A stretch of 5,279 nt of DNA, taken from NCBI GenBank assembly GCA_900556255.1, contig USNZ01000107.1:1-5279 (forward strand). Reading direction: 5' to 3'. Of this stretch, positions 1-4,858 are shown piece by piece. This stretch comes from an uncultured Oscillospiraceae bacterium. GTDB lineage: Bacteria; Bacillota; Clostridia; Oscillospirales; Ruminococcaceae. The notes beneath the pieces are model-generated. The model was not told where the DNA came from, made no database searches, and was given only the letters and a program-made list of their open reading frames with translations. Every line of letters begins with the position of its first letter. The first letter of the stretch is position 1. A program made the translations under genes and the position numbers.

Positions 1-1207
1 CGACCTCGCTGGTGTTGCCGGTCAAACCGATGAGGTCCAGCCCGATGCCCGTCAAAAACACCGCCACACCGGACGCCGCCTTGACAACAAAGGTCTGCAT
101 CGAGAAGATGACGCTTTCCTCCCGCCGACCGGTTTTCAGCTGACCATAATCCACACTGTTGGACAAAAACAGCGTTGTCAGTACGGTAAGCATTCCGTTG
201 CAGGCAAACACCACCACGCCCGGTACGCACAGCAGCGCCATATTGCCGGAAAAGCCCGCCAGGCACAGGGCAAGCAGCACACCGTAGCCGCCCAGCGCCA
301 GCGCCAGGCTGACCGTAAACACGCCGGTATTGCTGAGCTTTTTGCGCAGCAGCGGGTAAAGCACCATCATACCCAGAATCTGCGCCGCACCGCCGATGGT
401 GGAAAACAGCGTGTAGCTGGCTTTCCAGCCCTCGCCGCCGAAGTCGTATTTAAAGAAATAGATGATGAAGTTGGACGTGAGATACAGCGCCGAATTGATC
501 AGCACAATGCTGCCCACCACGACCAGTGCCTGATCGTTGGAGAACAGTGCCTTGAACATCTCGCCCACTGTGACGGTCTGCATTTTGCCGCCGCCGGTTT
601 CGCGGACACTGGCGCAGCAGATGATTTCCGCCGCAACAAAGAGAACCGCCACAAGCAGCGCCACCCAGCGAAAACCCGCGCGCTCGCTGTCGCCGCCCAA
701 AATGCCGACAAGCAGCATGGTGAACATGGCAACCAACGCCGAGCCGACACCTGCGCAGGTGCGCCCCACGACGGACAGGTTTTCGCGGTCATCGGGGGTG
801 CGGGTCACGGCAGGGATCATTGACCAGTAGGGAATGTCCATCATCGTGTAGGTGACGCCCCACAAGATGTAAACCACGCTGAAATAGACCATCATTCCCG
901 CCTCTGCCAGCACGGGCGCGGCAAACAGCGCGTAGAGGACGGCGGCGTTCAGCACGGTGCCGGTAAAGATCCACGGGCGGAACCGGCCCCACCGTGTGCG
1001 GGTCTTGGCGACCAGCACGCCCATAAACGGGTCGTTGAAGGCGTCAAACACCCGCGCGATCATCAAAACCAGACCGACAAAGGTTGCCGGCAGCCCCAAC
1101 ACGTCCTGATAATAGTACATAACGTAAGACGCCGACAGGGCATAGACCATATCCTTGCCCACTGCGCCGATGCCAAACGCGGACTTTTGCTTTGTTGTCA
1201 GCTCCAT
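1..1207 (-). CDS. GPH-family (MelB-type) sugar:cation symporter, 3' end outside window
   Basis: Inner-membrane secondary transporter that would couple uptake of a glycoside, pentoside or hexuronide to Na+ or H+. The frame is open from the ATG at 1207 to the left edge, giving 402 residues; MelB-type proteins have roughly 450-480, so about 60 C-terminal residues are missing from view. Visible family motifs are YYYQDVLGL (31-39), ARVFDAFNDPFMG (51-63), TRWGRFRPW (71-79), DIPYWSMIP (124-132) and QTFVVKAASG (371-380). From knowledge of Salmonella MelB, the cation/sugar residues D19, D55, D59, T121, D124, W128, R149 and K377 have counterparts here at 19, 55, 59, 121, 124, 128, 149 and 376. Many hydrophobic segments fit a 12-helix protein. 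The start is set by an AGGAG site 8 nt upstream. It lies 55 bp after the TetR gene on the same strand and is probably cotranscribed and controlled by it. The sugar cannot be read from this sequence. Confidence 0.94.
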   Translation of the reverse strand, partial: MELTTKQKSAFGIGAVGKDMVYALSASYVMYYYQDVLGLPATFVGLVLMIARVFDAFNDPFMGVLVAKTRTRWGRFRPWIFTGTVLNAAVLYALFAAPVLAEAGMMVYFSVVYILWGVTYTMMDIPYWSMIPAVTRTPDDRENLSVVGRTCAGVGSALVAMFTMLLVGILGGDSERAGFRWVALLVAVLFVAAEIICCASVRETGGGKMQTVTVGEMFKALFSNDQALVVVGSIVLINSALYLTSNFIIYFFKYDFGGEGWKASYTLFSTIGGAAQILGMMVLYPLLRKKLSNTGVFTVSLALALGGYGVLLALCLAGFSGNMALLCVPGVVVFACNGMLTVLTTLFLSNSVDYGQLKTGRREESVIFSMQTFVVKAASGVAVFLTGIGLDLIGLTGNTSEV

Positions 1208-1247
1208 GGTGTGTTCTCCTCTCCCGTTGCGGGTAATTTTTTCTCGT

Positions 1248-1260
1248 TACAGCAGCTGTA
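1248..1260. promoter_or_regulatory. 13-bp perfect palindrome in regulator-transporter gap (possible operator)
   Basis: TACAGC-A-GCTGTA is a perfect 6-1-6 palindrome in the 55-bp gap between the TetR stop and the transporter ribosome site. It is adjacent to CTCGTTAC (1243-1250), which resembles CTCGTTTAC at 1850-1858 in front of the TetR gene. It could bind the regulator or form a short mRNA hairpin. No convincing promoter was seen in this gap. The binding role is inference. Confidence 0.3.
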
Positions 1261-1262
1261 TT

Positions 1263-1832
1263 TCATTGCACTGCGATCCCCTCCCATATGATGGAGATCA
1301 TCTCCTCCAGCGCTTGGGTGTAGGATATCCCCTGCTGCTCCAGCGTGCGGTTTGCGAGGAAGTCCTCGATGGATGCCGAAATCATCCGCTGCAGAACCGG
1401 CAGCGATATCCGGCGCAGAATTCCCTGCTTCATCGCCTGCTCCAGCAGGGTCAGCGTCGGCTCCCAGCCGGTTTCCAGCTGCTGGCGCACGCGGGCAGCG
1501 ACCTTGGGGTATTTTTCATCCAGCAGGTCCATCTGCTGCAGATCCAGCGCGGTGTACTCCTCCGGCAGGGAGATGATGACGGCGCGCAGCTTATCCGGCA
1601 GGGTGCCGGGACCGTCCAGTATGCTTTTTTTGCGGGCGTGGATATGCGCAAAGGCATCGTCCACCATATCCAGCAGCAGTGCCTCCTTGGACGGGTACAC
1701 CGCGTAAATCGTCTTTTTGCTGATGTGGATGCTCTCGGCTGCCTGCTGCATCGTAAAGCGCAGCCCCTCCCGCCGGAAAAGCTCCATGCCCACAGCCCGC
1801 AGCCTTGTGCACAGGTCGTTTTGTTCGTCCAT
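1263..1832 (-). CDS. TetR/AcrR-family transcriptional regulator
   Basis: One-component DNA-binding regulator, expected to act as a dimer that releases DNA when a small ligand binds the C-terminal domain. The N-terminal helix-turn-helix is at about residues 26-48, with the family pattern FTMQQAAESIHISKKTIYAV followed by YPSKEALL. The remaining roughly 140 residues are helical and diverged, as is usual for TetR ligand domains, so the ligand cannot be predicted. The length of 189 residues is normal. Two ATG codons are adjacent (1835 and 1832). The GAGAGGTGA ribosome site leaves only about 3 nt before the first but 6 nt before the second, so 1832 is preferred; starting at 1835 adds one Met. The gene has its own promoter and a small dyad just downstream of it, suggesting autoregulation. 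The symporter directly downstream is the likely target. Confidence 0.92.
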   Translation of the reverse strand: MDEQNDLCTRLRAVGMELFRREGLRFTMQQAAESIHISKKTIYAVYPSKEALLLDMVDDAFAHIHARKKSILDGPGTLPDKLRAVIISLPEEYTALDLQQMDLLDEKYPKVAARVRQQLETGWEPTLTLLEQAMKQGILRRISLPVLQRMISASIEDFLANRTLEQQGISYTQALEEMISIIWEGIAVQ

Positions 1833-1846
1833 CATTCACCTCTCGG

Positions 1847-1856
1847 AAACTCGTTT
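1847..1856. promoter_or_regulatory. candidate TetR-family operator in the 5' leader
   Basis: AAAC-TC-GTTT is a perfect dyad between the inferred transcription start (about 1866) and the ribosome site of the TetR gene. A site here could block transcription, which fits autorepression. CTCGTTTAC within and beside it recurs with one base less (CTCGTTAC) at 1243-1250 before the transporter. It is short and its role is inferred from position only. Confidence 0.3.
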
Positions 1857-1872
1857 ACTCTTTCTGGTTTCC

Positions 1873-1901
1873 ATTCTAGTACTAAAAACCGCTGCGCACA
1901 A
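1873..1901 (-). promoter_or_regulatory. sigma-A-type promoter for the TetR-symporter unit
   Basis: On the minus strand a -35 hexamer TTGTGC (1896-1901) is followed after exactly 17 nt by the -10 hexamer TAGAAT (1873-1878). They match the consensus at 4/6 and 5/6 positions. The start point would be near 1866, leaving a leader of about 30 nt. A TAGTACTA palindrome (1877-1884) overlaps the -10/spacer junction. The rest of the gap up to 2008 holds a C8 run (1973-1980) and no gene that I can support. Confidence 0.55.
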
Positions 1902-2008
1902 GGCGTTTGCTGCAGATTCTCCCTTTTTGCCAAACAGTCCGCTTTTCTTTCGTCGTTTCGCCGAAAACATCGCCCCCCCCTTCGGGCAGCTAACACTTTC
2001 TGTCACAC

Positions 2009-2059
2009 AAAATGGGAGTACCGCCTTTCGGTTCGCCCGATTGGCTGTACTCCCATTTT
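2009..2059 (-). terminator. long composite hairpin terminator after the BRO-N/DinD-like gene
   Basis: The arms AAAATGGGAGTAC and GTACTCCCATTTT pair perfectly over 13 bp. On the minus strand the stem continues after one A-G mismatch with GCC/GGC, an AA/AA internal loop, TCGG/CCGA and a GCGAA pentaloop, so nearly all 51 nt are structured. It begins right next to the TAA stop at 2060-2062. On the minus strand a TTTT tract ends the stem, so it should terminate that gene. The plus strand has an even better T tract (2056-2061, then T8 from 2066), so it could work in both directions, although no plus-strand gene was found. Confidence 0.75.
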
Positions 2060-2938
2060 TTATGGTTTTTTTTCGTTATCCGTCTTTTTTGTTTCCGCTA
2101 CACTCTCTATCACGTCAACAACTACGGCATTGAGTTGTGCGGCGTTCTGCGATGTGATGACCGGACGCCCGGTGTCTTTTTCGATATCTTGTCGAACCTG
2201 ACCGGCATAGCTGCCGCCACGGCGGGCAATCGTCTGACTTTCAGAAAAGCCCTCCGGCTGATGTGCTTTTGACAGTTCTGTGGTTGTCGCTTCTGCCAGC
2301 ATATTGAGTACAATTTCCATTGTACTCATATTATCACGAAGGTTCTCTTTTTGCAGACCCTTTAGCTTCTTATACTGCCGAGTACTCATACCGGACCATG
2401 CTTTCGTGATTTCATCCGTGAGGATGGCATACTCTTTGCCTTGCTGCACACCGCGCTCCTGCCATTCAGCGGTAAGCTCATTACGGACACGGATCGAAAG
2501 AAGCCGCTGATGAATCCAGTCTGTATCATAGCCCTTTTTCTGGTAGGTTTCTAATGCGCGGTCAATGGCTTGTTCCGGGTCAATCGTTTCTTCTATCCGT
2601 TCACGACCCACTTTAGCCAACCAGCGCTTAAAAGGTTCTGCCTTTGGAGAAGGAATTGACTGGATAATTCTTAATAATCCTTCGGTATCGGCTGCCTGAA
2701 TCTTTCGCATTTTGCCATCTGCGGCAGACATTTGAACCAGGGTACAAATTGTACCCCAGTTGGCAGACAGTTCCGGGTCACGAGCGCGCATTTTCTTTAT
2801 GTACTGTTTCGGGTCAGAACTTTCCGCTAAAACAGCAACCACGTCCTGAACAGAAAAATACCATTCTTCCTGTTCTTCGTCCCATGCGGTGCGTATTTTT
2901 TTATCCTCAAAAATCCGGATAGCATTTTTCTCGTCCAT
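2060..2938 (-). CDS. BRO-N/DinD-like protein (phage antirepressor type)
   Basis: Protein of 292 residues resembling BRO-family antirepressors of phages and the DNA-damage-inducible protein DinD. Residues about 5-100 look like a BRO-N DNA-binding domain (EEWYFSVQDVVAVLAESSDPKQYIKK pattern at about 24-49, then an Ile/Leu-rich stretch ending near IIQSIPSPKAEPFKRWLA). Residues about 160-270 resemble the conserved C-terminal half of DinD: KGLQKENLRDNMSTMEIV near 193-210 and a GQVRQDIEKDTGRPV segment near 246-260. The similarity is from memory of these families, not from a search. E. coli DinD is known to act on RecA filaments; whether that applies here is unknown. The ATG at 2938 is preferred over an in-frame GTG at 2947, because the GTG overlaps the ribosome site. 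Base composition is lower than in neighbours: hand counts give 42% and 47% GC for 2641-2700 and 2701-2760, against 73% for 4501-4560 in the desulfurase gene. No other phage gene is present, so this looks like an acquired orphan. Confidence 0.83.
   Translation of the reverse strand: MDEKNAIRIFEDKKIRTAWDEEQEEWYFSVQDVVAVLAESSDPKQYIKKMRARDPELSANWGTICTLVQMSAADGKMRKIQAADTEGLLRIIQSIPSPKAEPFKRWLAKVGRERIEETIDPEQAIDRALETYQKKGYDTDWIHQRLLSIRVRNELTAEWQERGVQQGKEYAILTDEITKAWSGMSTRQYKKLKGLQKENLRDNMSTMEIVLNMLAEATTTELSKAHQPEGFSESQTIARRGGSYAGQVRQDIEKDTGRPVITSQNAAQLNAVVVDVIESVAETKKTDNEKKP
2305..2328 (-). repeat. perfect 10-bp inverted repeat, GGAA-loop mRNA hairpin inside CDS
   Basis: TGAGTACAAT and ATTGTACTCA are perfect inverted copies separated by four bases. 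In the mRNA (minus strand) the loop reads GGAA, a GNRA-type tetraloop, which is a stable capping loop. The structure lies within the conserved C-terminal half of the BRO-N/DinD-like gene, encoding MSTMEIVLN. Pairing and loop are directly visible; any function as an RNA element or protein-binding site is inference. Confidence 0.6.
2740..2756. repeat. 17-bp perfect palindrome inside BRO-N domain region
   Basis: GGGTACAA-A-TTGTACCC is a perfect 8-1-8 palindrome within the BRO-N/DinD-like gene, encoding WGTICTL. It shares the GTACAA/TTGTAC core with the inverted repeat at 2305-2328. It could be a DNA-binding site or arise from codon choice. Confidence 0.5.
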
Positions 2939-2943
2939 ATGTT

Positions 2944-2954
2944 TCACCCCCTTA
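2944..2954 (-). promoter_or_regulatory. ribosome binding site that decides the BRO-N/DinD-like start
   Basis: On the minus strand TAAGGGGGTGA differs from the ideal TAAGGAGGTGA by one base. Its GGGGG core ends 8 nt before the ATG at 2938, which is good spacing. The alternative GTG at 2945-2947 falls inside this site and so is unlikely to be the start. Confidence 0.65.
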
Positions 2955-2966
2955 GCGTATAGTTTT

Positions 2967-2975
2967 ATTTTACCA
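2967..2975 (-). promoter_or_regulatory. extended -10 promoter for the BRO-N/DinD-like gene
   Basis: TGG-TAAAAT on the minus strand matches the extended -10 form TGn-TATAAT with one mismatch. No good -35 sits 17 nt upstream (TAGAAA at best), as is common with extended -10 promoters. Start would be near 2960, giving a leader of about 22 nt. No clear terminator for the HD-domain gene was seen in 2976-3049, so read-through from upstream is also possible. Confidence 0.4.
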
Positions 2976-3049
2976 CAAAAGAGGTTCTGTTTCTATGCAA
3001 GAAGCAAATTTTGCCGCCGCAGCGGTGTTTCCATTGCAAAGGGGTTACC

Positions 3050-3607
3050 TTATTCTGCCGCCTCGCCGGATTGCATCGCCTGCAGCGTTTGCCCGATCAG
3101 CTCGTCCAGGCTCCAGCCCAGCATATCGGCACCGCGCTCAATTACCTCGCGGGAGCAGCCCGCTGCAAACTTTTTGTCCTTGTACTTTTTCTTGACGGAT
3201 TTCACTTCCATATCGCGGACACTCTTGGACGGACGCATCAGCGCCGCGGCTCCGATCAGCCCGGTCAATTCATCCACCGCGTAAAGCACCTTTTCCATCT
3301 CGTGCTGCGGGGCAACATCCACCGTCAGTTTGTAACCATGACTGACCACGGCATGAATCAGTTTCTCATCCACGTCCTTTTGCCGCAAAATTTCCTGCTC
3401 CTTCAGGCAGTGCTGCTGCGGCCATTGCTCAAAATCCAAGTCGTGCAGAATGCCGACTGCCTGCCAGAAATCCGCCTCGTTTTCATAGCCCAGCTTTACC
3501 GCGTACCAGCGCAGCACATCACCGACGATGCGCCCATGCTTGCGGTGGAAATCCCCCTCGTTGTATTCGCAAAGCAGTTTCCATGCTTCTTCAGGTGTCG
3601 GAATCAT
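3050..3607 (-). CDS. HD-domain protein, putative metal-dependent phosphohydrolase
   Basis: Soluble 185-residue protein with the HD superfamily metal-binding layout: a first His in FHRKHGRIV (H24), the paired GILHDLDF (H55, D56), further His residues H66 and H90, and a late Asp in YAVDELTG (D112). This H...HD...D order is that of HD phosphohydrolases, which cut phosphoester bonds, often of nucleotides. The middle part (LYAVDELTGLIGAAALMRPSK, 108-128) resembles small HD hydrolases that I recall as common and uncharacterised in Firmicutes. No signal peptide or membrane segment is seen. The C-terminal region is Lys-rich near 134-145 and then helical. The start is clear: AGGAGG lies 8 nt before the ATG. 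It has its own strong promoter in the gap after the desulfurase gene, so it need not be part of the sulfur operon. The substrate is unknown. Confidence 0.88.
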   Translation of the reverse strand: MIPTPEEAWKLLCEYNEGDFHRKHGRIVGDVLRWYAVKLGYENEADFWQAVGILHDLDFEQWPQQHCLKEQEILRQKDVDEKLIHAVVSHGYKLTVDVAPQHEMEKVLYAVDELTGLIGAAALMRPSKSVRDMEVKSVKKKYKDKKFAAGCSREVIERGADMLGWSLDELIGQTLQAMQSGEAAE

Positions 3608-3632
3608 TGCAAATGCCTCCTGTTCGTTCCTT

Positions 3633-3661
3633 ATTATAAAGGTACGCTTTTTTATTGCCTA
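3633..3661 (-). promoter_or_regulatory. possible second, proximal promoter for the HD-domain gene
   Basis: A perfect TATAAT (3633-3638) on the minus strand has TAGGCA (3656-3661, 4/6 match to TTGACA) exactly 17 nt upstream. It would start near 3626, only about 20 nt before the ATG. It is weaker by -35 than the distal promoter, and the AT-rich setting makes a chance match possible. Confidence 0.35.
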
Positions 3662-3682
3662 CTTGTTTAATAGGTTATCGGA

Positions 3683-3711
3683 ATTGTAGCACCGCCCACT
3701 CACTTTGTCAA
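3683..3711 (-). promoter_or_regulatory. strong near-consensus promoter for the HD-domain gene
   Basis: On the minus strand a perfect -35 TTGACA (3706-3711) is followed after 17 nt by -10 TACAAT (3683-3688, 5/6), which also carries an extended TGC just before it. The start would be near 3676, giving a leader of about 70 nt. It begins about 20 nt past the stop codon of the desulfurase gene. Confidence 0.75.
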
Positions 3712-3716
3712 TGGGC
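3694..3716. other. GCCCA/TGGGC dyad overlapping the -35 element
   Basis: GCCCA (3694-3698) and TGGGC (3712-3716) are inverted copies flanking 13 bases that include the -35 hexamer. Position would suit a repressor site. As an RNA hairpin after the desulfurase stop it is short and lacks a T tract, so it is a poor terminator; no better terminator for the mnmA-desulfurase pair was found in 3608-3730. Confidence 0.25.
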
Positions 3717-3730
3717 AGTTCCTTCGATTT

Positions 3731-4858
3731 TCATTCTTGTGGCACCAGTTCCTGATAGCAGCGCTGAAAGATTTCCAGAAACGCCGTGATTTCCGCTTCG
3801 GTCGTCAGGTGGCTCAGGCTGATGCGCCAAGAGGAGAGTGCGTTTCTTCGATCACGGCTCACCGCATACACCGCCTGCGAAGGTGCACCGTCCGTGGAAC
3901 AAGCAGACTTGACGGACACACAGACGCCATGGCTTGCCAGCGCCCGCTGAAAAACCGTACCCTTGACCCCGCGCACACTCAGATTCAAAATGTTGGGCAC
4001 GGCGTCGTCCGGGCTGTTGATGCAAACCGCCGAATAGCCGCCAAGCCCCGCGCGCAGCTGTTGGTTCAGCGCCTTGACGCGGGCTGTGCGCTGCGGTTGG
4101 TTTTCCAGCGCCAGACGCAGCGCCGTTTCGGCAGATACCGCCAGCCCCAAGGCAGGCGTACCGCTGCGGTAGGGCGTGGTGCTGCCGCCGCCGTGAATCA
4201 GCGGCTCCAAGGCAAGTTTTTTCTTTTTCAGCAGCAGCCCGCAGCCGTTCAGCCCGTAAAATTTGTGGGGTGCCAGGCTCACGGTGTCTGCACCGCGCCA
4301 AATGGGTGCGGTGCGTCCCACGGCTTGCGTGGCATCCACGTGCAGGCGGCAGTGGGGATAGCCCTGCAAAATTTCCACAATTTCCGGGATCGGCTGCACT
4401 GCGCCCAGCTCACTGTCCACTGCACAGACGCAGACCAGCGCCGTGTCCTGCCGCATCAGCGTGCGCAGATGCTGAACATCCACCGTTCCGTCCCGCCGAA
4501 TGTTGACCACGTCCACCTCGCAGCCCTGCCGCCCAAGGGCGGACAGTGCCCCCGCCACCGAGGCGTGTTCCAAGGGGGTCGTAATGATATGCCGCCCCGA
4601 CTGCCCGCCCGACTGCACAACGCCCTTTATGGCAAGGTTGTTGGACTCGCTGGCACCGGAGGTGTAGATGATTTCCTGCGGGCTGACGTCCAGCAGCGAT
4701 GCGATGCTGTCGGTCACGCGCGCCATTTCCGCGCGCGCAGCTTGCCCTGCGGGGTGCGCCGCGTTGGCGTTGCCGATAAACTGTCGTTCCGTCTGGCAAA
4801 AAGCGTCCAGCACGGCAGGGTCTGCCGGTGTGTTGGCGGCATAATCCAGATAGATCAC
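3731..4858 (-). CDS. cysteine desulfurase (NifS/IscS/YrvO type) paired with mnmA
   Basis: PLP enzyme that removes sulfur from L-cysteine as a protein-bound persulfide, giving alanine. The 375-residue length fits the family. Class V aminotransferase marks are visible: YLDYAANTP (3-11), TSGASESNN (66-74), H98 in LEHAS for PLP stacking, HVDATQAVG (173-181) with D175 and Q178 for the PLP ring, the Schiff-base lysine K199 in APHKFYG, RSGTP (231-235), the sulfur-accepting C320 in KSACSTDG, and RISLSHLTTEAE near the end. After the lysine the usual GPKG is GLNG. The start is GTG at 4858 and overlaps the mnmA TGA as GTGA, so translation is probably coupled; AGGGGGG lies about 8 nt upstream. Pairing with mnmA suggests a dedicated sulfur donor for tRNA thiolation, as for YrvO in Bacillus, rather than a general Fe-S cluster enzyme; no iscU- or sufU-like gene is visible beside it. 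Confidence 0.95.
   Translation of the reverse strand: MIYLDYAANTPADPAVLDAFCQTERQFIGNANAAHPAGQAARAEMARVTDSIASLLDVSPQEIIYTSGASESNNLAIKGVVQSGGQSGRHIITTPLEHASVAGALSALGRQGCEVDVVNIRRDGTVDVQHLRTLMRQDTALVCVCAVDSELGAVQPIPEIVEILQGYPHCRLHVDATQAVGRTAPIWRGADTVSLAPHKFYGLNGCGLLLKKKKLALEPLIHGGGSTTPYRSGTPALGLAVSAETALRLALENQPQRTARVKALNQQLRAGLGGYSAVCINSPDDAVPNILNLSVRGVKGTVFQRALASHGVCVSVKSACSTDGAPSQAVYAVSRDRRNALSSWRISLSHLTTEAEITAFLEIFQRCYQELVPQE

Noticed and set aside
1973..1980. C8 homopolymer run as a phase-variation tract
   Set aside because: It is about 70 bp upstream of the TetR -35 and in no reading frame I can support, so there is no clear way for length changes to switch a gene.
1155..2201. 348-codon open frame on the plus strand
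   Set aside because: It runs across the TetR gene, its promoter, the terminator hairpin and the end of the DinD-like gene, and resembles no protein family.
2976..2995. LexA-type box (GAAC-N4-GTTC) upstream of the DinD-like gene
   Set aside because: Only one half-site, GAAC followed after four bases by TTTG, is visible; the second half does not match the Gram-positive consensus.
3002..3027. GCAAATTTTGC palindrome and CCGC/GCGG stem as a terminator of the HD-domain gene
   Set aside because: The GC stem is only 4 bp and no T tract follows it on the minus strand, so it does not make a credible intrinsic terminator.
4717..4738. GCGCGC inverted repeat inside the desulfurase gene
   Set aside because: GCGCGC is self-complementary and arises from neighbouring GCG and CGC codons for Ala and Arg in a GC-rich gene; no sign of a separate element.
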